Below are positions 15,828 to 23,704 of a stretch of 32,080 bases of DNA, in pieces. The notes below the pieces were generated by a model that made no database searches, was not told where the DNA came from, and worked only from the letters and a program-made list of their open reading frames with translations. Position 1 is the first letter of the stretch. Every line of letters begins with the position of its first letter. A program made the position numbers and the translations under genes. This DNA comes from Alphaproteobacteria bacterium (GTDB lineage: Bacteria; Pseudomonadota; Alphaproteobacteria; Rhodobacterales; Rhodobacteraceae): positions 1 to 32,080 of the forward strand of contig JAADIJ010000048.1 of NCBI GenBank assembly GCA_013151335.1, in the 5' to 3' direction.

Positions 15828-16961
15828 ATGATCTATGATTTCGTCGTGATCGGTGCGGGCATGGCCGGCGCGTCGGCCGCTTTTGAGCTTGCGGCCCGGT
15901 CCTCTGTGCAGCTGATCGAGGCCGAGCAACACCCCGGCTATCATAGCACAGGACGCTCGGCGGCGCTTTTCACCCGCAACTACGGCACACCGCTGGTGCG
16001 CCGGATCAATGCGCTGAGCGAGCCGTTTTTTCACGCGCCACCCGACGGCTTTTCCGATGGACCGCTCCTCCACCCCAGAGGGGCCTTGGCCGTTGCCGGG
16101 CCGGGAGATGAGGCACGACTTGACGCCGTGATCAAAGCCTCGACCCGCTGCAACCCAGTGGTCGAAATGTCCCCCAAAGATGTGCTGGCCATGGTTCCGT
16201 TCCTGCGCCCCGAACGCGTTAGTCGCGCCGCCTATGAAGAAGGTGTGGCCGATATTGATGTCGCCACCCTGCTGAAATCCTACCTAAAAGGGTTCAAGAA
16301 CCGCGGCGGTCGGATCGTGACCAGCGAGCCTGTCATTGCATTGAAAAATGGGGCAGGAACATGGACTGTCACCACGGCCAAAGGCACCTATCGGGCAAAG
16401 ACCGTTATAAACGCGGCCGGCGCTTGGGCCGATAAAATCGGCGCGCTCGCTGGTGCCTCGCGGATCGGGCTGGTGGCCAAACGGCGCACCGCAATTATTG
16501 TCGATGCACCTGCCGGCGATCCCGTTAACGCCCTGCCCTGCGTGGATTTTGCCAGCAATGACGCCTATGTCAAACCGGAAGCTGGCAGGCTAATGGCGTC
16601 TCCGGGGGACGCGACTCCGACCCAGCCCCAAGACTCTCAGCCAGACGAAATGGACGTGGCCGTTCTGGTCGACTGGATAGAGCGAGAAACCCTTATCACG
16701 GTGCGCCGTATCGCACATAAATGGGCCGGGCTTCGATCCTTTGTTGCGGACGAGAGCCCAGTGGTAGGTCGAGATACCACCGTGGCCAACTTTGTCTGGC
16801 TCGCGGGTCAAGGCGGATACGGGATCATGATGGCCCCTGCCCTTGCGCGAGCAGTCGCGTCGCTATGTCTGGAAGGCAGGCTGCCCATCGATTTCGTAAA
16901 ATCTCAGTTCACCATAGATGATCTTGGGCCGGTGCGGCTTGGGCAAAACGCTACCGTTTAG
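15828..16961 (+). CDS. FAD-binding oxidoreductase (glycine/D-amino-acid oxidase family)
   Basis: This 377-residue protein begins with VVIGAGMAGASAAFELAA (GAGMAG 9-14) and has the HSTGRSAALFTRNYG loop typical of DAO-family flavoenzymes (D-amino-acid dehydrogenase, glycine oxidase, dimethylglycine oxidase branch). The C-terminal FAD contact is NFVWLAGQGGYGIMMAPALA. It would oxidise the amine carbon of an amino acid and pass electrons to oxygen or quinone. The ATG at 15828 has an AAAGGG site. It is divergent from the rpiR-transporter operon, sharing a promoter region, so it likely belongs to the same catabolic route. A second DAO protein lies at the other end of the island. Confidence 0.87.
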   Translation: MIYDFVVIGAGMAGASAAFELAARSSVQLIEAEQHPGYHSTGRSAALFTRNYGTPLVRRINALSEPFFHAPPDGFSDGPLLHPRGALAVAGPGDEARLDAVIKASTRCNPVVEMSPKDVLAMVPFLRPERVSRAAYEEGVADIDVATLLKSYLKGFKNRGGRIVTSEPVIALKNGAGTWTVTTAKGTYRAKTVINAAGAWADKIGALAGASRIGLVAKRRTAIIVDAPAGDPVNALPCVDFASNDAYVKPEAGRLMASPGDATPTQPQDSQPDEMDVAVLVDWIERETLITVRRIAHKWAGLRSFVADESPVVGRDTTVANFVWLAGQGGYGIMMAPALARAVASLCLEGRLPIDFVKSQFTIDDLGPVRLGQNATV

Positions 16962-16977
16962 AACGCGGAGGCCCACC

Positions 16978-17025
16978 ATGAAGTCCATCGTTCATGTATG
17001 GTTGTTAGCGCCGATGCAAAGCTGA
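16978..17025 (+). pseudogene. Start of a truncated gene at an IS21-type end
   Basis: An ATG with a strong GGAGG site 17 bases after the FAD oxidoreductase stop begins a 15-residue frame that is cut off at 17023. The coding sequence appears to end where the IS21-type end begins (about 17003). The good ribosome site suggests the oxidoreductase once had a downstream partner that was lost. Too little is left to name it. Confidence 0.4.
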
Positions 17026-17055
17026 CCTAAGTCACCGTTTAAAAAATGACCCACC
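17003..17055. mobile_element. IS21-type terminal fragment
   Basis: The stretch starts TGTTAGCG and contains the repeat pair GATGCAAAGCTGACC (17012-17026) and GTTTAAAAAATGACCCACC (17037-17055). Short repeats ending in TGACC are typical of the multi-repeat ends of IS21-family elements, where the transposase binds. A near copy (GTTTAAAACTGACCCACC) lies at 31501, next to an istB remnant, which supports the call. No transposase gene is attached, so this is a solo end. Bases 17056-17191 contain no gene I can assign. Confidence 0.5.
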
Positions 17056-17191
17056 TGTTACTGTCCCTTTCGATGCGTGGCACTGGCTTTTGTTTTGGTG
17101 TTAAGCCGGATCGCATTGATAGACCGGCCCCGTGAAGAAACTGTTGTTCAATCGCCTGAACTGACCTTTTTGTCTTATGATATCCCGGCTG

Positions 17192-17494
17192 TCATGTCAT
17201 GGCGGGGGTTGGACCGTTCCCCCTCTTGGTTTTGTGGACCGTGCCTGAGTATGGTCCGTTGCGCGGCAGTGGTTTGCTTGCGAACCATGAGAGCGGCCCC
17301 GTCCTTTCTTTTGACCTGATTCTCGCCCATGCAAACATGACCCCGTTGCCAACAGCATTGCCAGCCCAGCTTTCCAGCGCATTCAGCGCATAGCCATTAT
17401 TGCGCCCCAACCTGCGGGGGTCTGTCGGATCATTCACAAAGCCACCTTCGCGGGCGATGATCTCACTGGCAATATCGGCCACATTCAACCCCAT
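17192..17494 (-). pseudogene. Chimeric phage ORF: lysin N-terminus fused to portal-like fragment
   Basis: Residues 1-28 (MGLNVADIASEIIAREGGFV, then NDPTDPRR) look like the start of a phage GH108-type peptidoglycan hydrolase, including the catalytic glutamate in the REGGFVND motif. Residues 30-51 (RNNGYALNALESWAGNAVG) instead resemble the conserved early segment of lambda-type portal proteins. The last half is unlike either. The frame is open, but I infer two successive deletions that joined unrelated phage genes. It is unlikely to make a functional product. It sits beside tRNA-Asn, a possible integration site. Confidence 0.5.
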
Positions 17495-17495
17495 C

Positions 17496-17705
17496 TCATT
17501 CTCCCATCCCGAACATATGCAGTTTCACGGCGACACCGGCGATCAAGGCCAGCAGCAGCGCGATGATGATCAGGCGCACGATGGTTAGCCAAGCGCCGCG
17601 CCGCGCCATGCGCAAGGACGCCAGCAACGTGCGCAGTTCGCGGACGTCAATCGCGGCCTCAGCGACATTTGTGAATTGTTCGACCCGGACGGATGCTTGA
17701 ACTTC
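17496..17705 (-). pseudogene. Phage holin-like membrane protein, 5'-truncated
   Basis: About 69 codons without an N-terminal start encode a polar helix (VEQFTNVAEAAIDVRELRTL) and then one strong membrane segment (TIVRLIIIALLLALIAGVAV, about 41-60) with a short tail. The stop lies one base before the ATG of the lysin fragment. A small membrane protein directly upstream of an endolysin is the usual lysis cassette order, so this is probably the holin or a spanin-like partner. An in-frame TAA lies just upstream and no ATG opens the frame before residue 33, so the gene start seems lost. Confidence 0.45.
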
Positions 17706-17754
17706 TTAAAGGCTGCAGGATATACCTCAGATTAAATGCAAAATGCTTTAAGAC

Positions 17755-17789
17755 AGCAAAAGGGCCTAGCAATTTTACGCTAAGCCCTT
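17755..17789 (-). terminator. Intrinsic terminator after tRNA-Asn
   Basis: On the minus strand AAGGGCTTAGC, an 8-base loop and GCTAGGCCCTT form an 11-bp stem with one wobble, followed by TTTT. It starts 9 bases after the CCA end of tRNA-Asn. Confidence 0.7.
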
Positions 17790-17797
17790 GTATTTGT

Positions 17798-17872
17798 TGG
17801 CTCCGGCGGTAGGGGTCGAACCTACGACAAATTGATTAACAGTCAACTGCTCTACCACTGAGCTACGCCGGA
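17798..17872 (-). tRNA. tRNA-Asn (GTT)
   Basis: A full cloverleaf is visible: acceptor TCCGGCG/CGCCGGA, D arm GCTC-AGTGGTAGAGC, anticodon arm GTTGA-CTGTTAA-TCAAT with anticodon GTT, and T arm GTAGG-TTCGACC-CCTAC. CCA is encoded. A terminator follows, and phage fragments lie immediately downstream, which fits use of the tRNA 3' end as a former attachment site, although no repeated att core was found. Confidence 0.95.
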
Positions 17873-17971
17873 ATATTGCTTGCACCCTAGGTGTCTTGCG
17901 GGGGTTCGTATATCAAAGAGGATTTCGGTCGTCCAGTGTATTTCGGGGGGTAGCGCAGGTTTTTCTTGGGG

Positions 17972-18904
17972 CTAATTTAAAAGTTTAAACTTGGCGTTGG
18001 AGCCGAGGATATCGACTGTGCCAACCGTGTTTCTATCAAGAAGATCAATGAGATGGGAGAATACGTTGCGCGCCGCTGCGGGCAAGAGTTCGGGTGGAAT
18101 TTCGGTGTATATTCGCCGCGCAAGCTCTGCGGGGGTTGCCGGGCATGTGGCTAGCGCCTCCAGAATTTGGGTTTCGCGCATTTGACGGTGGGATATTTGG
18201 TAGCGAACCATGTTTTGTGGATCGTCCAACTCGGCACCATGGCCGGGATAATAGCGCTGATCCTCATCGCGCTTGGCCATATATTGCAGCGATGCCATGA
18301 AGGCGGTCAGATCTCCGTCAGGGGGTGAGACCAGCGTGGTGGCCCAGCTCATTACATGGTCGCCGGAAAACACGCCTCCGGTGCCAACCCATTCAAAACA
18401 CAAGTGATTTGAGAAATGACCGGGGGTTGCAAGCGCCGTTAACGACCATTCGGGCGTGCTGACGGTTTCGCGGTCGTGCAGCCGTTGGTCGGGTTGAAAA
18501 TCCGTGTCCACACCCTCGCCGCCGCCAAGATCGGACGACCGCGCCAGCTCGGCCATGCGCGCGCTGCGTCCCACATAGCTGTCGCCAAGCGCCAAAACGG
18601 GCGCATCGGCCATCTGGCCAAGGCGGCGCGCCAAGGGGGAGTGATCAACATGGCTGTGCGTGACGAAAATATGGCTGATTTTGCGGGCCGGACCGACCGA
18701 TTTCAGGATGGCCTCAAGGTGGCGCAGATCATCCGGGCCGGGGTCGATCACGGCGATTTTGGTTTCGCCGAGCAGATAGGTGTTGGTGCCACGAAACGTC
18801 ATCGGCGAAGCGTTGGGCGCAACCAGCCGCCGCAGCCCCGGCGCAAGCTGGCTCGGCGCTCCGATTTCGGGGTTGAAATCCTTGATGAAGGGATCGGGCG
18901 GCAT
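17972..18904 (-). CDS. MBL-fold metallo-hydrolase with C-terminal winged helix (LACTB2-like)
   Basis: This 310-residue protein has the binuclear zinc motif THSHVDH (82-88), followed by GHFSNH, the bridging FSGDHVM aspartate and YPGHGAEL. A winged-helix-like C-terminus (ILEALATCPATPAELARRIY) is the layout of LACTB2-type beta-lactamase-fold hydrolases, some of which act on RNA or thioesters. I chose the ATG at 18904 because AGGAG lies 7 bases upstream; an in-frame start at 18928 lacks this. It is divergent from the sensor kinase, 45 bases away, so the promoters overlap. The substrate is not determined by the sequence. Confidence 0.88.
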   Translation of the reverse strand: MPPDPFIKDFNPEIGAPSQLAPGLRRLVAPNASPMTFRGTNTYLLGETKIAVIDPGPDDLRHLEAILKSVGPARKISHIFVTHSHVDHSPLARRLGQMADAPVLALGDSYVGRSARMAELARSSDLGGGEGVDTDFQPDQRLHDRETVSTPEWSLTALATPGHFSNHLCFEWVGTGGVFSGDHVMSWATTLVSPPDGDLTAFMASLQYMAKRDEDQRYYPGHGAELDDPQNMVRYQISHRQMRETQILEALATCPATPAELARRIYTEIPPELLPAAARNVFSHLIDLLDRNTVGTVDILGSNAKFKLLN

Positions 18905-18949
18905 GGTGGCTCCTTGCAAGTTCGGCACGTAGCGCGATAGTTTGGCAGC

Positions 18950-20284
18950 ATGAACTTCGCATGGCTCAAGTCAATCCTGCCCAAGGGAATTTTCGGTCGA
19001 ACCGCGCTTATTTTGCTGTTGCCGGTGTTAACCATTCAGGTTGTGGTCTCGGTCGTGTTCATTCAGCGGCATTTTGAGGGGGTAACCAAGCAACTGACCA
19101 TCAGTGTGGCGCTGGAGCTGCAATACCTGATCAACCAGATCAACAACTCGCCCAACATCACGGTGGCCACCCGTGTCATTGAGGATATCGCCGAGCCGCT
19201 CGACTTGCAGGTGACGCTGATCGGCGCGCATGAGCGTAAAAACGGTGACGTCAAGAACTTCACCGACCTGACCGGAGCGTCGGTTATTCTGGCGCTGCAT
19301 TCCAAGTTACGTGCGGTCAGCTATATCGACCTCAGCGTTAATCCCCGGCAGGTTTGGCTGCATGTCACCACCAATAAGGGGGTGTTTTTGATCAAGTTCA
19401 GCCGGGCGCGGGTCTCGGCGGCCAATCCCCATCAGTTGCTGGTTTTAATGTTGGTCGTGTCCATACTGATCACGTTGATTTCATTTATTTTTCTCAAAAA
19501 CCAAGTGCGCCCGATCCGGCGTTTGGCGCGCGCTGCCGAGGCGTTCGGCAAGGGGCGAAACCTGCCCTATATTATCGCTGGCGCAACCGAGGTTCGCCAA
19601 GCTGGGCAGGCATTTTTGGATATGCGCAACCGGATTGAGCGCCAGATCGAGCAACGAACCTTGATGCTTTCGGGCGTCAGCCATGATTTACGCACGCCGC
19701 TCACGCGCCTGAAGCTTGGCCTGTCGCTGGTCGGAGACGACGCCGAGACCCACGCACTGGTTCAGGATGTTAACGATATGGAGCAGATGCTGAACGAGTT
19801 TTTGGCGTTTGCGCGAGGGGACTCGCTGGAAGAGACTTCGAAAATTGACCCACTGGAGCTTGCCAAGCAGGTGGTCTCCGACGCGCGGCGCGGCAATGGA
19901 GAGGTGGAGCTTGTTGCTCCCGCGGCGAGCGACGAATTTGTATTGGTACCCATGCGCGAAAATGCGGTGCGGCGGGCGCTGGACAATCTGGTTAATAACG
20001 GCCTGCGCTATGGCTCGAAATGCCGGTTGAGCCTGACATACGCCGCCGACCACATCCAGTTCACCGTCGAGGATAACGGCCCCGGCATTTCCGCCGATTA
20101 CCGCGAAAAAGCGGTGAGACCGTTTGAGCGTCTTGATATCGCCCGAAACCAGAATCGCGGAACTGGCGTGGGGCTGGGGTTGGCGATTGCCACCGATATT
20201 GCCAGCAGCCACGGCGGGGGTCTGATGCTGTCCGATAGCGACGGGATGGGCGGGTTAAGGGTGGAGTTTCGCTTGCCTAAATAA
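18950..20284 (+). CDS. Sensor histidine kinase (EnvZ-like)
   Basis: This 444-residue membrane kinase has two transmembrane helices (17-38 and 162-182) around a periplasmic sensor of about 120 residues, a HAMP linker (NQVRPIRRLARAAEAFGKGR), and phosphoacceptor His245 in SGVSHDLRTPLTRL. The ATPase has N-box DNLVNNGLRYG, G1 DNGPGIS and G2 GTGVGLGLAI. The overall order matches EnvZ-type partners of OmpR-class regulators. No response regulator gene lies next to it, so its partner must be encoded elsewhere. It ends 5 bases before the convergent histidine phosphatase gene. Confidence 0.9.
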   Translation: MNFAWLKSILPKGIFGRTALILLLPVLTIQVVVSVVFIQRHFEGVTKQLTISVALELQYLINQINNSPNITVATRVIEDIAEPLDLQVTLIGAHERKNGDVKNFTDLTGASVILALHSKLRAVSYIDLSVNPRQVWLHVTTNKGVFLIKFSRARVSAANPHQLLVLMLVVSILITLISFIFLKNQVRPIRRLARAAEAFGKGRNLPYIIAGATEVRQAGQAFLDMRNRIERQIEQRTLMLSGVSHDLRTPLTRLKLGLSLVGDDAETHALVQDVNDMEQMLNEFLAFARGDSLEETSKIDPLELAKQVVSDARRGNGEVELVAPAASDEFVLVPMRENAVRRALDNLVNNGLRYGSKCRLSLTYAADHIQFTVEDNGPGISADYREKAVRPFERLDIARNQNRGTGVGLGLAIATDIASSHGGGLMLSDSDGMGGLRVEFRLPK

Positions 20285-20289
20285 TCTGC

Positions 20290-20961
20290 TTACAGCAGGG
20301 TTTGGGCGAATTGGCGCTCGCGGCTTTCCAGATGGCCGATGCCGTTGAACTGGCTTAAAACCAGCTTATCCCCGCGCAGCAGATACCGGCTGTAAGAGGC
20401 GTTATAGGTGCGCAAAACAATCTCAGTCAGCCCATTGATATCAAGACCAAGCACCCGGCTCAGCAACACAGCAGATGGCCCGCCAGAGCTGACAATAAGC
20501 GTGCGCTTCCCGAGAGTTATGTGCTCATCCACCGCTGCCAGAACACGGGTCTTAAAGTCGTTAAAGCCCTCGGGAGCATCGTCGATCCGGTCCTGTTGCC
20601 ATGCGGTCATGACACGCTTGAACTGGGCCTCCATTTCTGGCGGCGTGGTCGCTATATCTTCGCCGTTTTGGGCGAGATATGCCCGCTCCATCACGAAGTA
20701 AGACATTTCGTTCAGGCGCGCGTCCTCAACGGTATCCGCCCCGGTCAGGTTTTTTTCCAACCCGACAAGCGTTTCGCGATGACGTCTTAAATTGCCGTGA
20801 ATAATCTGGTCAAACCCGTCAGTATTGGCCGCGAGATGCTGGCCGAGCCACAGGGATTGCTGATGGCCGAGCGCGCTGAGCTTGTCGTAATTCGCAGCGC
20901 CATATGAGGCCTGACCATGACGGATGAAATAAAGCTCTCCCATGGTTCGATGTCCAATCAT
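20290..20961 (-). CDS. Histidine phosphatase family protein with altered second catalytic site
   Basis: This protein of 217-223 residues has the phosphohistidine motif YFIRHGQASYG near the N-terminus. The usual second histidine site (VSHGG) reads TLIVSSGGPSAVLL, so Ser-Ser replaces the Ser-His pair. This is also seen in some proteobacterial members and may change activity or make it a pseudo-phosphatase. Two starts are possible: 20961, preceded by AGCGG, or 20943, giving MGELYFIRHG. Neither has a strong ribosome site. It lies upstream of no other gene on its strand. The substrate, if any, is unknown. Confidence 0.83.
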   Translation of the reverse strand: MIGHRTMGELYFIRHGQASYGAANYDKLSALGHQQSLWLGQHLAANTDGFDQIIHGNLRRHRETLVGLEKNLTGADTVEDARLNEMSYFVMERAYLAQNGEDIATTPPEMEAQFKRVMTAWQQDRIDDAPEGFNDFKTRVLAAVDEHITLGKRTLIVSSGGPSAVLLSRVLGLDINGLTEIVLRTYNASYSRYLLRGDKLVLSQFNGIGHLESRERQFAQTLL

Positions 20962-20979
20962 TGCCGCTAAATCTGGTAT

Positions 20980-21056
20980 TGGTAGGCCCGGTAGGACTTG
21001 AACCTACGACCAAAGCGTTATGAGCGCTCTGCTCTAACCAACTGAGCTACAGGCCC
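20980..21056 (-). tRNA. tRNA with CAT anticodon (Met or Ile2)
   Basis: A full cloverleaf with D arm GCTC-AGTTGGTTAGAGC, anticodon arm GAGCG-CTCATAA-CGCTT and T arm GTAGG-TTCAAGT-CCTAC, plus encoded CCA. The anticodon is CAT. It lacks initiator features (no mismatched first pair with three G-C pairs in the anticodon stem). The GGTCG...GGTTCAAGTCC part recalls tRNA-Ile2, which becomes isoleucine-specific after lysidine modification, but elongator Met cannot be excluded. Confidence 0.9.
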
Positions 21057-21123
21057 GCCTTGGCCCTGCTTATCGGCGCTCGCCAAAAGGGTCAAGAGGT
21101 GGTGTTCTCCGCGTAAACCCCAC

Positions 21124-21147
21124 GAAAAAGGGGGCCGTCTGGCCCCC
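21124..21147 (-). terminator. Intrinsic terminator after cold shock gene
   Basis: On the minus strand GGGGGCC-AGAC-GGCCCCC is a perfect 7-bp GC stem with a 4-base loop, followed by TTTTT. It lies about 60 bases after the cold shock stop. Confidence 0.9.
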
Positions 21148-21207
21148 GATCTTGTTTTAGAAAATCGCGATTATGGATCACACAGACCCAAACCCGCCAT
21201 CAGCGCC

Positions 21208-21414
21208 TTAAAGGGCTTTGATGTCTGTTGCGTTTTCTTTGCCGTTACGGCCTGTTTCCAGCTCGTACGAAACCTTTTGGTTGTCGTCCAGACCGGAAAG
21301 ACCAGCGCGCTCAACAGCTGAGATGTGTACAAACACGTCAGAGCCGCCATTGTCGGGCTGAATGAAGCCGAAGCCTTTAGTTGCGTTAAACCATTTTACG
21401 GTGCCGTTGGCCAT
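21208..21414 (-). CDS. Cold shock domain protein (CspA family)
   Basis: This 68-residue protein has both RNA-binding motifs, KGFGFIQP (RNP1) and DVFVHISA (RNP2), in a single OB fold. These proteins melt mRNA structures and help translation at low temperature. I chose the ATG at 21414 with its AGGAGA ribosome site; the open frame to 21543 is only leader. The leader of more than 100 bases is in the range of the long, structured leaders known from cspA mRNAs, but no base pairing was worked out here. A clean terminator follows. Confidence 0.95.
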   Translation of the reverse strand: MANGTVKWFNATKGFGFIQPDNGGSDVFVHISAVERAGLSGLDDNQKVSYELETGRNGKENATDIKAL

Positions 21415-21604
21415 CCGTCGTCTCCTGATTGTGCCACCCGCGACATGCGGTGGTTTGGTGTAGTGCGGTCTTATATTACAAACCGTCATGCAGCATAGGG
21501 CGTCAGGAGGTTCTTGGTGAAAGACATACTTCACAGCCGCCATATGGGGGATAGTTGGCGCGATTGCAAGTAATCTATGCCGACTTATTCGATTTATCTG
21601 TAGA

Positions 21605-22003
21605 TCAGCCCATGCCCGGTTCCAGCGGAGTGATCACTTCGCCGCCTGCATCGGCCCAGTCTTTCAGGCCGCCAAGGTTAAAGACCCGCTCATAGCCCAT
21701 ATCGAGCAAGAGCTTTCCTGCAAGGGCGGCGCGGCCACCGGAGGCGCAATAGATCAGCACGGGACGGCTGGTTTCGAGCGACTTGTGATGAAAAGGAGTG
21801 GCGGCATCGGCGCGAAATTCGAGCATCCCGCGCGAAACATGTATCGCTCCGGCAGCAAGACCGCTTTTTTCAACCTCGGGTCCGTCGCGCACATCCAGAA
21901 GAACTGCGTTCTCGTCGCGAATCATCGCAACCGCGTCCTCATAATCCATACGCTTGACCACCTTATGCGCCGCTGCGAGCATCTCGCTTACCGTTGTTCC
22001 CAT
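21605..22003 (-). CDS. Rhodanese-like domain protein
   Basis: This 132-residue single-domain protein has the rhodanese fold: [20 protein letters not shown] early and the active-site loop [15 protein letters not shown] with Cys86, followed by [13 protein letters not shown]. It can carry a persulfide on that cysteine. Start at ATG 22003, behind AAGGGAT. The frame is open to 22297 but only reads into the leader of the divergent membrane gene. It is divergent from that gene, with 159 bases between the starts. Confidence 0.88.
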   Translation of the reverse strand: MGTTVSEMLAAAHKVVKRMDYEDAVAMIRDENAVLLDVRDGPEVEKSGLAAGAIHVSRGMLEFRADAATPFHHKSLETSRPVLIYCASGGRAALAGKLLLDMGYERVFNLGGLKDWADAGGEVITPLEPGMG

Positions 22004-22162
22004 TTTTAAAATCCCTTTTTGGTTGTTCGCCACGCATGTAGGGCGGGCATCGGACATAGGCAAGGGCAGTGGGTGGACTTCAAGGTCACGGAGCCTGCGG
22101 GCCTCTTGTGGATGCGCCCCTTTGCCCATAAGTAGCGTAGCGCACGCACAGGAGGCACTTTC

Positions 22163-22519
22163 ATGCGCAACGCGGCCCTTATTCTCGGCATCATCGCCGG
22201 CATTGTCGGCATGATCGTCGGCATCGCCAGCTTTGGCTATACCGAGTTCATCAACTGGAGCGGCGGCTGGCAAGGGGTTGCCGAGCAGGTCGATCATGTC
22301 GGGCGTATTCGCACGGTGAGCTTGCTTGCACCGCTCTTGGCCATCGCGGGGGGCGCTATGGCGCGCTCAAGGCCGATGGTTGCCGGTCTTTCACTGATCG
22401 TGTCGGCGGCGGGGATGTATTGGGGCTTTGGCTTTAATGCCTTCACCATGTTCCCGATCGCCATGGCTGGCCTCGGTGGAGCGTTGGCGTTGGGGGCCAA
22501 GCAGCCGGACGAGCATTGA
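22163..22519 (+). CDS. Four-helix small membrane protein, function unknown
   Basis: This 118-residue protein has four hydrophobic segments (LILGIIAGIVGMIVGIAS, VSLLAPLLAIAGGAM, GLSLIVSAAGMYWGFGF, MFPIAMAGLGGALAL) with a polar loop after the first. An AGGAGG ribosome site precedes the ATG. I do not recognise a named family. It is divergent from the rhodanese gene. It could be a small integral membrane accessory or a stress protein. The 298 bases from 22520 to 22817 contain one short hairpin (GCACC-AAA-GGTGC) and no gene I can support. Confidence 0.75.
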   Translation: MRNAALILGIIAGIVGMIVGIASFGYTEFINWSGGWQGVAEQVDHVGRIRTVSLLAPLLAIAGGAMARSRPMVAGLSLIVSAAGMYWGFGFNAFTMFPIAMAGLGGALALGAKQPDEH

Positions 22520-22817
22520 TCCGACGCTCAAAGCAAAAATACCGCCCTTTCCACTCAGTCCCGCCCGGCTGATAAGCCGCGCCGCGCCGGACCTTCCCCG
22601 TCGCACCAAAGGTGCGCTTTCAGCGCAACGGAGGCGCGATGCAAGAACGGCGAAAATTATGAAGGATCAACGGGTTGCAATGCCACCTCAGCCAATAAAT
22701 GTGGGAGGACGCCACCCCAAGGTCCGGTGCGCCCCTCGCTCTCTTCAACAAAACTCACCGGAGTTTCCATTGATACGAACTTCGGGTTTGAGGGGATTAG
22801 TCCCAGAGCGGACGCTG

Positions 22818-23636
22818 TCAGCCCACAAACGCCTTTTCCAGCACATATTGCCCCGGCGCGCTGTTGGAGCCTTCGCTGAGACCTGCCGCCTCCATGATCG
22901 CGACCATATCGGTGTTCAGCCCCATCGAGCCGCAGATCATCACCCGATCATTGGCCGCATCAAAGCTGGGAATATCAAGATCGGCGAACAGCTCGCCCGA
23001 GGAGATCAAATCGGTGATCCGGCCCATTTTCGGCGTCTCTTCGCGGGTCGAAGTCGGGTAATACCACAGCTTGCCGCCAGCGATCTCGCTGACAATCTCG
23101 TCGGACAGGATGTCATTGACCAGTTTTTGGCTGTAATGCAGGGCCGAGGCTGACCGCGTGGTGTGGGTCAGGATCACCTTGTCAAATTTCTCGTACACTT
23201 CGGGATCGCGCACGAGCGAGGCAAACGGGGCGACCCCGGTGCCGGTCGCAATCAAAAACAGCCGTTTGCCGGGCAGCAGAGCATCCACCACCAACGAGCC
23301 GACGGGCTTAGGGCGGATGATCACCTGATCTCCGGCTTGAATATGTTGCAGCCGCGAGGTCAGCGGGCCGTCCTGCACCTTGATCGAGTAAAACTCCAAC
23401 TCCTCATCCCACGAGGGCGAGGCGATGGAATAGGCGCGCAGCAACGGTTTGCCGTTATCGCGCAAAAGGCCGATCATCAGAAACTCGCCCGAACGAAACC
23501 GCAGCGACAAAGGCCGCGTGACCCGAAACGAGAACAGGCGGTCATTCCAGTGGGTGACCGAGGTCACGGTTTGGGCATCCGGCAGACGAGTGGCGTTGCG
23601 CACAGCATCGGCGGTGATCAGGCTTTGGTCATTCAT
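22818..23636 (-). CDS. fpr: Ferredoxin--NADP(+) reductase
   Basis: This 272-residue flavoprotein has the FAD-binding RAYSIASP (67-74) and the NADP-binding TGTGVAPFASL (131-141), and ends YVLEKAFVG, typical of bacterial FPR-type reductases. It moves electrons between NADPH and ferredoxin or flavodoxin. It is the last gene of the sulfur block (68 bases after the DUF934 gene), so it may supply reduced ferredoxin to the sulfite reductase. Confidence 0.9.
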   Translation of the reverse strand: MNDQSLITADAVRNATRLPDAQTVTSVTHWNDRLFSFRVTRPLSLRFRSGEFLMIGLLRDNGKPLLRAYSIASPSWDEELEFYSIKVQDGPLTSRLQHIQAGDQVIIRPKPVGSLVVDALLPGKRLFLIATGTGVAPFASLVRDPEVYEKFDKVILTHTTRSASALHYSQKLVNDILSDEIVSEIAGGKLWYYPTSTREETPKMGRITDLISSGELFADLDIPSFDAANDRVMICGSMGLNTDMVAIMEAAGLSEGSNSAPGQYVLEKAFVG

Positions 23637-23704
23637 GGTTGGTCTCTTGATATGCTCTGACTTGAGGATTTGCGGTGTCTATCTGGCCTCAAGGGCGGGG
23701 GGAA

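Noticed and set aside
22428-23153. Plus-strand frame across the gap and the end of fpr
   Set aside because: No motif, no ribosome site and it overlaps the conserved end of ferredoxin reductase on the other strand.
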